Part shown: one piece after another, positions 1-8,104 of the stretch
Layout: each line of letters begins with the position of its first letter
Position numbering within the stretch: position 1 is the first letter of the stretch
Assembly (NCBI GenBank): GCA_937914685.1
Contig: CALDNY010000264.1
Location: 1-35,556 of the forward strand
DNA: 35,556 bases
From: an uncultured Kordiimonadaceae bacterium
GTDB taxonomy: Bacteria; Pseudomonadota; Alphaproteobacteria; Sphingomonadales; Emcibacteraceae
Reading direction: 5' to 3'
The notes under the pieces: generated by a model
What the model saw: the letters and a program-made list of their open reading frames with translations, nothing else
The model's database searches: none
Told to the model about the DNA's origin: nothing
Translations under genes and position numbers: made by a program

Positions 1-525
1 GCTTTGGCCGATTGGACATTGGATGCAAAAAATTCTAATCTTTCCTATGGTACTGTTAAAAATGATGCCATTGGCGAAAATAACACTTTTAAAAATATTT
101 CAGGACACATTACAGAGACTGGGCAAATTAACCTAGAGATTGACCTATCAAGCGTCGATACGCTTATTGAATTACGTAACCAACGCATGCGTGATATTGT
201 CTTTAAAGTAGCTAATAATCCCAAAGCAACCTTGTCAGGGAATATTGATTTAAAGTCGTTTGAAGCCCTTAAAATTGGCGAAAACAAAATCATAGAAACA
301 TCATTAATACTTGAACTCGTTGGCGAGAAAACTGAAATTGATGTAAATTTAGTGGTTGTGAGACTTGGTGAAAACAACGTAATGATTGTTCCTCAACATG
401 TCATATTCGTTGACGGGGATGATTTTGAATTGACTGATGCCATTGAAATATTACGAGGACTAGCGGGTTTAGAGACCATTGCCACAGTTGTGCCGCTGTC
501 ATTTTACCTAACATTTAATAAATAA
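1..525 (+). CDS. YceI-like periplasmic protein, 5' truncated
   Basis: The product resembles the YceI family, periplasmic or secreted lipocalin-like barrels that bind polyprenoid or amphiphilic ligands. It starts like a mature YceI domain (DWTLDAKNSNLSY) and keeps the family pattern of alternating beta strands, including an 'ElRNQRMRDIVF' segment. The ORF track begins at a TTG at base 4, but the frame is open to base 1 and the first residues read A-L-A-D-W, which looks like the end of a signal peptide (ALA|D). The true start is therefore very probably upstream of the window. The gene ends 16 bases before the DUF481 gene on the same strand, so the two may be co-transcribed. The ligand is unknown. 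Family assignment rests on the visible sequence pattern. Confidence 0.7.
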   Translation, partial: ALADWTLDAKNSNLSYGTVKNDAIGENNTFKNISGHITETGQINLEIDLSSVDTLIELRNQRMRDIVFKVANNPKATLSGNIDLKSFEALKIGENKIIETSLILELVGEKTEIDVNLVVVRLGENNVMIVPQHVIFVDGDDFELTDAIEILRGLAGLETIATVVPLSFYLTFNK

Positions 526-541
526 AACTAGAGACAATATA

Positions 542-1546
542 ATGAATAATATTTTCTACAAAACAGCCTTTTTAGTGGGGCTGTTTTTTTTACCTGCCCT
601 CTCCACCATTGCCCACAGCGAAGTAACCCCCGGACAATTTACTTTAATGATGACCGCCGCCCAAAAGGACGGGGGCAAGAATTTTGATACATTAATTGAA
701 TTAATGATCGCAGCCTACCCCGAAGATGAGGTGGAAATTAAAAAAGTAGCTCACCAAATTAGAAAAGAAAACGCCCCCGTCGAAGTGGTCGTCACAAAAC
801 CGGTCATTGCAGAACCGATCATCGTCAAACAAATCCCGTCCGCGCCCTCCGTTGAAGGAACTATTTTTTCCGACCAAGGGGCAGAGAAATTTTCCCGGTT
901 CTTCTTACCCGGCTGGGACAAAGACATTGAAATAAACCTTTTATATTCAACAGGGAACACCCGCCAAAAGTCCTTTGGAACGGCGACCAAATTTGAAAGA
1001 GACCTTGGACGATTTCATCAAACTGTCACCAGTTATTTCGATTATAACAGTAGTGATAGCATTATTAATAAACGCCGTTACGGCATTGCTTATAAATCAG
1101 ACTATAGCATCAGTGACATCTCCTATATCACTGGCTATTCAAGCTTTGAAGGGGATAGTTTCGGTGCCTTTAATAAGCGATTTACCCTCAATGTCGGTTA
1201 TGGTTTAAAAGTATTGAATAATGACACATTCACATGGAGCGTGGAAGCGGGCCCCGCTTTATTAATAACAAAGCCAGAAAGTACAGAAAAATACATCACT
1301 GATATAACCGCATTTGGTAGCAGTTTAATTTCATGGGCCATCAATGAGCGTAGTGAACTTAGTAATGAAACAAAAGTTTATGTGGGTAACAGAATGGTTG
1401 TTGAAAATAAAACCGATTATAAAATTAAAGTGAGCGGCGCATTAAGTGGTAAAATATCATATGATATTTTATATAACCGTGATGCTCCACTTGATCATAA
1501 AAAAACCGACACCATCGCCCGTGTCGGTATTTTATATGATTTCTAA
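542..1546 (+). CDS. DUF481 outer-membrane beta-barrel protein
   Basis: The protein has 334 residues and an N-terminal signal peptide (hydrophobic FLVGLFFLPALS, cleavage probably near AHS-E). A helical, charged, proline/valine-rich linker of about 85 residues follows, then a DUF481 domain (YdiY-like) from about residue 125 to the end. The domain shows 'LLYSTGNT.QKSFG', repeated amphipathic strands and a C-terminal aromatic residue (GILYDF*), typical of proteins inserted into the outer membrane by BAM. DUF481 members are described as salt-induced outer-membrane proteins, but their function is not established. The N-terminal helical linker before the barrel is an unusual extra region. It lies just downstream of the YceI-like gene and converges on the aminotransferase gene. 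Confidence 0.75.
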   Translation: MNNIFYKTAFLVGLFFLPALSTIAHSEVTPGQFTLMMTAAQKDGGKNFDTLIELMIAAYPEDEVEIKKVAHQIRKENAPVEVVVTKPVIAEPIIVKQIPSAPSVEGTIFSDQGAEKFSRFFLPGWDKDIEINLLYSTGNTRQKSFGTATKFERDLGRFHQTVTSYFDYNSSDSIINKRRYGIAYKSDYSISDISYITGYSSFEGDSFGAFNKRFTLNVGYGLKVLNNDTFTWSVEAGPALLITKPESTEKYITDITAFGSSLISWAINERSELSNETKVYVGNRMVVENKTDYKIKVSGALSGKISYDILYNRDAPLDHKKTDTIARVGILYDF

Positions 1547-1580
1547 AATTCACTTAAATTATAAGGGCTTAAGTCGCAAT

Positions 1581-2852
1581 TTAAGCGATGATTTCTTTGA
1601 GCAAAGTGATCATCTGATCAACATCTTTGTTGGTGGTAAACATATGATTTGAAATGCGAATAGCATTATATTGCGGTAATCTTTTAATGGTGATGTTTTT
1701 ATCCCTCATTTGAGTGAAAACATCACCGTTTTTAACATCACCATCAAGGCTAAAACTGACAATGGCTGATGATAATTCTGGATTATCAGAGCTTATTATT
1801 GTCAATCCTTTTACCTTGGCTAGTTGTTTGCGACAATATCCCGCCAGATCAAGACAGCGTTTTTCGCTCCGTTTACTACCAATGGCCATATGCCAGTCAA
1901 TAACATCACCAAATCCAATAATAATCGGTGCATTTCTCGTGCCACTTGAATGGGAATAGGTTGCATAGCCGCCCGTAATAAAGACATTATTGACTTTATT
2001 TTGCACCGCTTTACGCATGTATAAAATGCCTGTTTCTTTTGGCCCCATGATCCATTTATGACCACTACAAGCATAAAAATCGCAACCCATGTCATGCAGG
2101 TCAATATGAAGCATACCGGGAGCCTGAGCACCATCAACAATCAATAAAATATTGCGCCCTTCTATCATTTTTGAAACCTCTTTAATAGGCCAGCGCAACC
2201 CTGTTACTGTTACCACATGGCTCAATAAAATCAGTTTGGTTTTATCGGTAATATTGGCCGCAACAAGATCAAGAAGTTGTTTTTTATCTTTTGCAGGGTA
2301 AGGCATGGTTATTTTCTTAATCACCGCCCCTTTGGTATCCGCTAAAAACTCTAACCCTGTTTCCGCACCACCATGTTCGTGATTAGTGGTCAATATTTCA
2401 TCACCAGCCGTCCAATCAATGCCTGAGCAGACAATGCTGATGCCTTCTGTTGTATTACGGGTTAAAATAATTTCATCTTCGTCTGCCCCCATAAAGCGGG
2501 CGACTTTGCCACGGGTTTGTTCCATCATTTTACCCATAGGGCCAAAGTTTTCAATGGCAGGGTTGGCCTCTAGCCTCGTCATCATGGCCGCAATTTTATC
2601 AAAAACGAGTTTTGGTGCTGGCCCTAATGTTCCTGTGTTTAGATAGACAAGATTTTCTTTAAGCATGAGCTGCTTTCTTACCTCTGCAAATAGAATATCG
2701 TCGCTCATATTTTCACTATTTTTAAAATCAACTCCTTGGGAAAAAGCCTTAATATTACTGGCCCCTAAATAGGCCAAAACGCTTAATCCTGTGCCTTTAA
2801 GAAGACCACGGCGAGTATTTAAAAGTTTATTTTTAAGCAAAATTTTATCCAT
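1581..2852 (-). CDS. Tat-exported class V aminotransferase-fold PLP enzyme
   Basis: This 423-residue protein has the fold-type I, class V aminotransferase layout shared by cysteine desulfurases and isopenicillin-N-epimerase-like proteins. Visible family blocks are 'YLNTGTLGPAP', 'TRNTTEGI', 'VDGAQAPG' (the Asp contacting the PLP ring nitrogen) and 'SGHKW', whose lysine, residue 266, should form the Schiff base. The N-terminus carries a twin-arginine signal, T-R-R-G-L-L-K at residues 13-19, followed by a hydrophobic stretch and a polar region, so export folded to the periplasm is predicted. It is last in the run msrP-msrQ-yjbQ, 41 bases after yjbQ. A start at 2852 is supported by an AGGA some 11 bases upstream. 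The substrate cannot be told from sequence; a CefD/EgtE-like lyase or epimerase is possible. Confidence 0.75.
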   Translation of the reverse strand: MDKILLKNKLLNTRRGLLKGTGLSVLAYLGASNIKAFSQGVDFKNSENMSDDILFAEVRKQLMLKENLVYLNTGTLGPAPKLVFDKIAAMMTRLEANPAIENFGPMGKMMEQTRGKVARFMGADEDEIILTRNTTEGISIVCSGIDWTAGDEILTTNHEHGGAETGLEFLADTKGAVIKKITMPYPAKDKKQLLDLVAANITDKTKLILLSHVVTVTGLRWPIKEVSKMIEGRNILLIVDGAQAPGMLHIDLHDMGCDFYACSGHKWIMGPKETGILYMRKAVQNKVNNVFITGGYATYSHSSGTRNAPIIIGFGDVIDWHMAIGSKRSEKRCLDLAGYCRKQLAKVKGLTIISSDNPELSSAIVSFSLDGDVKNGDVFTQMRDKNITIKRLPQYNAIRISNHMFTTNKDVDQMITLLKEIIA

Positions 2853-2893
2853 AGTAATTTTAATCCTATATTTTTTATTTTAAATAAAGTTAA

Positions 2894-3313
2894 TCATTTC
2901 CCCATTAAATGCAACGCCAAAGAACGTTTATGGGCGTGAGCACGATGTTCAAATATATAAATGCCTTGCCATATACCCAATGCCATTTTCCCGTCCATAA
3001 CGGGAATGGTCAGTTGAACGTTGGTCAGAGCCGATTTAATGTGGGCGGGCATATCGTCTTTGCCTTCCGTATTATGGCGATAATGAACGCCGTCTTGCGG
3101 CACTAATTTTCCAAAAAATTCTTCGAGGTCATATAAAACATCAGGGTCGGCATTTTCCTGAATGGTCAATGATGCCGAGGTATGACGTATGAAAACCGTT
3201 AATAATCCTTGGTTAATAGAACAACTATCGACCCAATCCGCCAATGGTCCAGTGACATTTAGCAAGCTGGCTCCCGATGTTTGAAAGGTTATTTCTGTAG
3301 AATATTGTTCCAT
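2894..3313 (-). CDS. yjbQ: YjbQ / UPF0047 family protein
   Basis: The full-length 139-residue protein is a clear UPF0047 member, with 'IRHTSASLTIQENADPDV', 'HNTEGKDDMPAHIKS' and the C-terminal 'LGIWQGIYIFEHR' block. Family proteins form compact trimers with a His/Asp/Glu-rich pocket. Some show weak thiamine-phosphate synthase activity, so databases call them 'secondary thiamine-phosphate synthase', but the physiological role is uncertain. The start codon lies inside the end of msrQ (25-base overlap), which implies translational coupling. It sits between msrQ and an exported PLP-enzyme gene. Confidence 0.9.
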   Translation of the reverse strand: MEQYSTEITFQTSGASLLNVTGPLADWVDSCSINQGLLTVFIRHTSASLTIQENADPDVLYDLEEFFGKLVPQDGVHYRHNTEGKDDMPAHIKSALTNVQLTIPVMDGKMALGIWQGIYIFEHRAHAHKRSLALHLMGK

Positions 3314-3942
3314 GCTAATTGCTTTTTAAATATTGATTTTTGCTTATTCCAACGCGTTATAATTCTATAGCCTAATAGAAAGCTAAGAATTATACCATGA
3401 ATTATTGGAACGAGCACATCTGCCTTAACCATCATATAATTATGAATGACGGCAAAAATGGTCAATAGATAAATAAGTTGGTGAAGGGTCTGCCAGCTTT
3501 TAGCCATTTTTTTAATGACAAATTTAAAAGATGTTACGGCAAGCGGTATCAGAAGACAAAAGGCCATCATACCAAAACTAATGGCTGGACGCTTAAAGAT
3601 GTCTTCGATAATAAGAGGCCAATCGAAATAATAATCAAGCACCATATAATTTAAAAAATGCAAAAGGCCATAGAGAAAAGCATAAAGACCAAAAAGGCGA
3701 CGATATTTGAGCAGCGACCATTTAGTTAAGCGAGAGAGTGGGCTGATTGATAAAGTGATCAGCAAAAAGCGTATGGTCCAGCCTCCCGTAAAGTCAGTGA
3801 TATATTCGATTGGATTGGCCGTTAAATCATGAGCGGCGAAATTAACCCATAACCACACTTGCCAGCCCAACCACGTTGCAGGGATCAAGGATAATAGATG
3901 CAAGCAGATGCGTAATAAGTTCTTGCGCAAAGCTTTAATCAT
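3289..3942 (-). CDS. msrQ: MsrQ, haem-binding membrane subunit of methionine sulfoxide reductase
   Basis: This 217-residue membrane protein of the YedZ/MsrQ ferric-reductase-like family passes electrons from the inner membrane to the periplasmic molybdoenzyme MsrP, which repairs oxidised methionines in envelope proteins. About six hydrophobic segments are visible. Family blocks include 'TGGWTIRFLLITLSISPL', 'RRLFGLYAFLYGLLHFLNY' (haem-ligand histidine) and 'KSWQTLHQLIYLLTIFAVIHNYMMVKADV' (further His ligands). Its ATG overlaps the stop of msrP by one base (TAATG), so the two subunits are translationally coupled. Its 3' end overlaps the start of yjbQ. Confidence 0.92.
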   Translation of the reverse strand: MIKALRKNLLRICLHLLSLIPATWLGWQVWLWVNFAAHDLTANPIEYITDFTGGWTIRFLLITLSISPLSRLTKWSLLKYRRLFGLYAFLYGLLHFLNYMVLDYYFDWPLIIEDIFKRPAISFGMMAFCLLIPLAVTSFKFVIKKMAKSWQTLHQLIYLLTIFAVIHNYMMVKADVLVPIIHGIILSFLLGYRIITRWNKQKSIFKKQLAWNNILQK

Positions 3943-4898
3943 TAGAAGTTTCTTTTTAAATTCATTCCATCATAAAGATGGGCAACTTGTTCGCCGTATC
4001 CATTGAACATTAATGTGTCCCTTCGGCCAAAATCACCGATCCGACGTTCATTGGCTTGCGACCACCGCGGATGGGCGACGTTGGGGTTAACATTGGCATA
4101 AAAGCCATATTCATGAGGGGCAAGTCTCATCCAACTTGTGTTTGGTTTTTGTTCCACAAATGAGATTTTAACGATAGATTTAACCCCTTTAAAGCCGTAT
4201 TTCCACGGCACAACAAGGCGCAAGGGTGCGCCGTTTTGATTGGCAAGTTTTTGGTCATATAAACCCACCGCCATCAGTGTAAGAGGATGCATCGCTTCAT
4301 CCATGCGCAGACCTTCCCGATAAGGCCATTTAATCACGCTTCTGTGTTGACCAGGCATTTGTTCAGGGTCAACCAAAGTTTCAAAATAAATATATTTGGC
4401 GTTGGATTTGGGTTTTAATTTATTGATCACCTCTGATAATGAGACCCCCACCCACGGAATGACCATTGACCATGCCTCCACACAACGCATGCGGTATATA
4501 CGTTGTTCAAGTTTATTAAAATCAATCAGATCTTCGACACTATAAGTGCCAGGGTTTTCACACTGACCATCAACGCTCACTGTCCAAGGCTCAGGCTTTA
4601 AACTATGGGCATTTCTTGATGGATCTTCTTTTTCTGTGCCAAATTCATAGAAATTATTGTAGCCTAATATGGCTTTTAATTGGGTTTGTTGGTCTGTTAA
4701 ATCACGGCCATCATATTCATTGGCGAGCTGGTTTTTGAGCGTTTGAGCAAAAGAAAAACTTGGCGATAATAAATTAATTGCAGTGCCGAGCCCAACAATA
4801 CCAGCGGTTTTAAGCAGCTCTCTGCGTGATTTATAATGAGCCTCAGACGTTACGTCATTGTCTGATAAATCCCACGAATTTCTAATTTTAATTAACAT
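3942..4898 (-). CDS. msrP: MsrP, periplasmic molybdopterin methionine sulfoxide reductase
   Basis: This 318-residue sulfite-oxidase-fold enzyme (formerly YedY) reduces both stereoisomers of methionine sulfoxide in periplasmic proteins with electrons from MsrQ. The N-terminus has a Tat signal, S-R-R-E-L-L-K at residues 24-30, then a hydrophobic core ending near SFA. The molybdenum-ligating cysteine is visible in 'MRCVEAWSMVIPWVG' (Cys139), followed by 'PLRLVVPWKYGFKG' and 'SWMRLAPHEYGFYANVNP', typical of MsrP. The start has a good Shine-Dalgarno (AGGA, 8 bases upstream). It is the first gene of a minus-strand run and diverges from uup. Confidence 0.95.
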   Translation of the reverse strand: MLIKIRNSWDLSDNDVTSEAHYKSRRELLKTAGIVGLGTAINLLSPSFSFAQTLKNQLANEYDGRDLTDQQTQLKAILGYNNFYEFGTEKEDPSRNAHSLKPEPWTVSVDGQCENPGTYSVEDLIDFNKLEQRIYRMRCVEAWSMVIPWVGVSLSEVINKLKPKSNAKYIYFETLVDPEQMPGQHRSVIKWPYREGLRMDEAMHPLTLMAVGLYDQKLANQNGAPLRLVVPWKYGFKGVKSIVKISFVEQKPNTSWMRLAPHEYGFYANVNPNVAHPRWSQANERRIGDFGRRDTLMFNGYGEQVAHLYDGMNLKRNF

Positions 4899-5016
4899 TT
4901 TAATATCCTGTAATTTTACTTTCTTTCGTTATATCTAATTAAATCCGCATATTCTATTAACAACATATCACATTTATGTTATTGGCGTAGGATTATCAAC
5001 TCGGAGTATCAGCCTG

Positions 5017-6813
5017 ATGGCGCCACCCTTACTAACATTAAACAACATGAGCTTACGATTTGGCCCAGATCCGCTCTTTAATGATGCTGAACTATCTATT
5101 GGTGAGCGTGACCGGATTTCTCTTGTCGGGCGTAACGGTGCCGGTAAATCCACATTAATGAAAATTATTCATGGCACGGTGGAACCTGATTATGGCACCC
5201 GCTTTATCCAACCAGGATGTCATGTCACTTACCTAGAACAGGATCCTGATTTATCGGCCTTTAAAACCACCCATGATTATGTGGTGAGTGGCCTTAATCA
5301 TAGTTCATTAGAAGACCATTTTCAGGTTGATATTATATTAGCAGAAATCGGACTTGATGGTGCGATGCTCACTAAAATTCTTTCCGGTGGGGAACGGCGC
5401 CGCGCCGCTATTGCCCGAGCCTTGGTTTCTGATACGAATATTTTACTGCTTGATGAACCCACCAACCATTTGGATATATCAACCATTGAATGGTTAGAGA
5501 ATAAATTAAAAAACTGGCGCGGAGCTTTGGTGATGATCAGTCATGATCGTGCTTTTTTAACCAATTTGACCAATACCACATTCTGGCTTGATCGCGGTAA
5601 GGTTCGCCGCCTCGATAAGGGTTTTTCTGAGTTTGATCAATGGTCATCAACCATTTTAGAACAAGAGAGTACTGAGCGCGCTAAACTGGACAAGCTGATA
5701 GAAAAAGAAACCGACTGGTCCCATAAGGGTATTACGGCACGGCGCAAACGCAACATGGGTCGAATGCGCTCCCTTTGGGAACTTAGGGCGCAAAGAGCGG
5801 AACAAATCGCCGTCGTTGGTAGTGCCAAACTGGCCACAGACAGTGGCAAAGCGTCGGGCAAGAAAGTTATAGAAGCTATCGATGTCAGTATTTCATTTGG
5901 TGATAAAACCATTTTAGAGAATTTTTCCGTTAAAATATTACGCGGCGATCGGGTCGGTATTATCGGCCCTAATGGAGCGGGAAAAACAACGCTGCTTAAA
6001 ATTTTAACGGGCGCGCTTAGCCCGGATAAAGGAACGGTAAAACTCGGCACTAATTTAGAAGCCACCTTCCTTGACCAGCACCGCAGCCTTATTAAGGATA
6101 CAGACACGGTTTGGGACACATTAAGTGACGGCGGTGATCACATTATGGTACGCGGGCATTCCAAGCATATTATTTCCTATATCAAAGATTTTCTTTTCGA
6201 AAGCTCACAGGCACACTCCCCCGTTGGATCATTATCGGGCGGCGAAAAAAATAGACTTCTTCTTGCCAAAACACTGGCTCAACCAACAAATTTATTAATC
6301 TTAGATGAGCCAACCAATGATCTTGATATGGATACCCTTGATTTGCTTCAAGATGTCTTGAATGATTATGAGGGTACTTTACTCCTTGTCAGTCATGATC
6401 GTGATTTTTTAGACCGCCTCGTCACATCAACCATTGTTATGGAAGGTAACGGCGACGTACGAGAATATCCCGGAGGATATTCAGATTATGTTCGCCAACG
6501 CAAAAATCGTCTTGATGGCCCTAAAATTGAAATTGAGAAAAAAAACAAATCTCAGAAAAATGCTCCCTCAACACAAAAAAATAAAAAACTAAGCTATAAA
6601 CATCACTATGCCTTAGAAAACCTACCTAAAGAAATAGCCACCATTACAGCGGCCATAAAGCAGACCGAGCAAAAACTGGCGACAGGAGATTTTTATAGTA
6701 AAGATCCCGACGGGTTTAATATAGCCACCAAGGAAATTGAAAAACTATTAAGCGATCTTGATACTAAAGAAGAACAGTGGCTTGAGCTTGAGATATTAAG
6801 AGAAGAAACATAA
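5017..6813 (+). CDS. uup: Uup-type ABC-F ATPase
   Basis: A soluble ABC-F protein of 598 residues with two ATPase domains and no membrane segments. Domain 1 has Walker A GRNGAGKST (38-46), signature LSGGERRR and Walker B LLLDEPTNHLD. Domain 2 has GPNGAGKTT, LSGGEKNR and LILDEPTNDLDMDTLDLLQDVL. The 'EKNRLLLAK' and 'TNDLDMDTL' blocks and the C-terminal coiled-coil tail (about residues 530-598) favour the Uup branch over EttA or YheS. Uup is implicated in ribosome function and in suppressing precise transposon excision; its exact role is unsettled. It begins a plus-strand run with the IYD-like and DinB genes, although a functional link is not evident. Confidence 0.9.
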   Translation: MAPPLLTLNNMSLRFGPDPLFNDAELSIGERDRISLVGRNGAGKSTLMKIIHGTVEPDYGTRFIQPGCHVTYLEQDPDLSAFKTTHDYVVSGLNHSSLEDHFQVDIILAEIGLDGAMLTKILSGGERRRAAIARALVSDTNILLLDEPTNHLDISTIEWLENKLKNWRGALVMISHDRAFLTNLTNTTFWLDRGKVRRLDKGFSEFDQWSSTILEQESTERAKLDKLIEKETDWSHKGITARRKRNMGRMRSLWELRAQRAEQIAVVGSAKLATDSGKASGKKVIEAIDVSISFGDKTILENFSVKILRGDRVGIIGPNGAGKTTLLKILTGALSPDKGTVKLGTNLEATFLDQHRSLIKDTDTVWDTLSDGGDHIMVRGHSKHIISYIKDFLFESSQAHSPVGSLSGGEKNRLLLAKTLAQPTNLLILDEPTNDLDMDTLDLLQDVLNDYEGTLLLVSHDRDFLDRLVTSTIVMEGNGDVREYPGGYSDYVRQRKNRLDGPKIEIEKKNKSQKNAPSTQKNKKLSYKHHYALENLPKEIATITAAIKQTEQKLATGDFYSKDPDGFNIATKEIEKLLSDLDTKEEQWLELEILREET

Positions 6814-6833
6814 ATAATTTAAAAAGGCGCCCC

Positions 6834-7550
6834 ATGTCAGATACAGATCAAAAATACCAATCGTCAATTCCTTTGGATCATCAATATAAAGAACTTCCCA
6901 TGCCTGATAAATGGGACATGACAGACCAAGAAATGATTGAAAAATCTGAAAGTTTTCTCAGCCTAATGAAAAAACGTCACTCGGTTCGTGACTATTCCAC
7001 GAAAAGCGTGCCACGAGAAATTATTGAAAACTGCATTAAAGCCGCGGGCCTTGCCCCAAGTGGTGCCAACCATCAACCTTGGCATTTTGCGGTTATAGAA
7101 AACCCTGAAGCCAAAGCAAAAATCCGCGCCGCCGCCGAGGAAGAAGAAAAAACTTTTTATTCGGGTCGCGCTAGTGATGAATGGCTAGGTGCGCTTGAGC
7201 CGATTGGTACCAATGAGAGCAAACCTCATTTAACAACCGCCCCTTGGCTCATTGTTATTTTCGCCCAGCGCACAAGCACTGACCGTAATGGCCGTAAATT
7301 TAAGAATTATTATGTGACCGAATCCGTTGGTATTGCCACAGGGTTTCTGATTACCGCATTGCATAATGCCGGTCTGACCACTTTGACCCATACTCCTAAC
7401 CCTATGAAATTTCTCAATCAACTTTGTGATCGCCCCCCATCTGAAAAACCAGAAATGATTTTAGTGGTGGGTCATCCTGCTGAAAATGCCACAGTTCCTG
7501 AGCATGCCAAATGGAAAAAGCCGATCGATGAAATAATGACTGTGTTTTAA
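6834..7550 (+). CDS. Iodotyrosine-deiodinase-like nitroreductase-fold flavoprotein
   Basis: This 238-residue FMN enzyme of the nitroreductase superfamily most resembles iodotyrosine deiodinase (IYD), which reductively removes halogen from halotyrosines. FMN-binding blocks are 'KKRHSVRDYS', 'APSGANHQPWHFAVI' and 'TLTHTPNPM'. The IYD-specific lid is recognisable: 'EEEEKTFY' followed by a lysine. Glu105, Tyr109 and Lys130 have the spacing I recall for the human halotyrosine-binding residues Glu157/Tyr161/Lys182 (+4 and +21). The C-terminal 'GHPAENATVPEHAKWKKPIDEIM' also matches IYD. There is no membrane anchor, unlike the animal enzymes, so it should be cytosolic. It starts 20 bases after uup and 24 bases before a DinB-fold gene. 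A fumarylacetoacetase gene further along is consistent with tyrosine use. Substrate is inferred; some bacterial IYD homologues may have other roles. Confidence 0.82.
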   Translation: MSDTDQKYQSSIPLDHQYKELPMPDKWDMTDQEMIEKSESFLSLMKKRHSVRDYSTKSVPREIIENCIKAAGLAPSGANHQPWHFAVIENPEAKAKIRAAAEEEEKTFYSGRASDEWLGALEPIGTNESKPHLTTAPWLIVIFAQRTSTDRNGRKFKNYYVTESVGIATGFLITALHNAGLTTLTHTPNPMKFLNQLCDRPPSEKPEMILVVGHPAENATVPEHAKWKKPIDEIMTVF

Positions 7551-7574
7551 ATAAAAATTTAATAGGACAAGATA

Positions 7575-8081
7575 TTGGATCATATAAGTCAGAATAACAC
7601 CTTAAAGATGCTCATGAATTATAAAATTTGGGCGGATGAAATCACTTATGATAGTGTGCTTAAGCTCCCTGAGGCAGAAATCACTAAGATTCGTGAAAGT
7701 AATTTTAAGACGATTATACATACCTTAAATCATATTTATGTCGTTGAGGATATTTTTAAAGCTCACCTTACTGGTAGCAAGCACAGCTATACCACCAGAA
7801 ATACTGATGAAACACCCCCCATTCAAAAATTATGGAACGCAACAAAAACTATGAATGGTTGGTATCTTGATCTGGTGGAACGATCATCACAAGATGAATT
7901 ATCAACCATTATAGAGTTTGAATTCGTTGGCGGCGGTAATGGAAGGATGAGCCGCGAGGAAATCATCCTCCATATCGTCAATCACGCCACCTATCATCGC
8001 GGCTTTGTCAGTAATATGATGTATCAAATTCCTGCGAAAATACCAGCAAACGACTTGCCTGTCTTTCTTAGAGATTCTTAG
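7575..8081 (+). CDS. DinB-family putative metal-dependent enzyme
   Basis: The protein has 168 residues and the four-helix DinB/YfiT-like fold. The metal triad is visible as His53 in 'LNHIYVVEDIF' and His137 and His141 in 'HIVNHATYHRGFV'. Family members range from thiol-transferases using bacillithiol or mycothiol to proteins of unknown activity, so no reaction is assigned. The start is TTG, supported by AGGA seven bases upstream and by alignment of the first helix (LMNYKIWADE). It follows the IYD-like gene by 24 bases, probably in one transcript. Confidence 0.82.
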   Translation: MDHISQNNTLKMLMNYKIWADEITYDSVLKLPEAEITKIRESNFKTIIHTLNHIYVVEDIFKAHLTGSKHSYTTRNTDETPPIQKLWNATKTMNGWYLDLVERSSQDELSTIIEFEFVGGGNGRMSREEIILHIVNHATYHRGFVSNMMYQIPAKIPANDLPVFLRDS

Positions 8082-8104
8082 GAAATATAGATTAATAAGC
8101 TCAC

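Noticed and set aside
1552-1585. Inverted repeat CTTAAATT / AATTTAAG between DUF481 and the aminotransferase gene
   Set aside because: AT-only stem with a 17-base loop, overlapping the aminotransferase stop codon, with no U-run; too weak to call a terminator.
4962-4980. AACATA-N7-TATGTT inverted repeat between msrP and uup
   Set aside because: Short AT-rich repeat with no known regulator match; expected by chance in such DNA.
5637-6119. 160-residue minus-strand ORF
   Set aside because: It is antisense to uup, whose coding frame is certain; serine/leucine-rich shadow translation.
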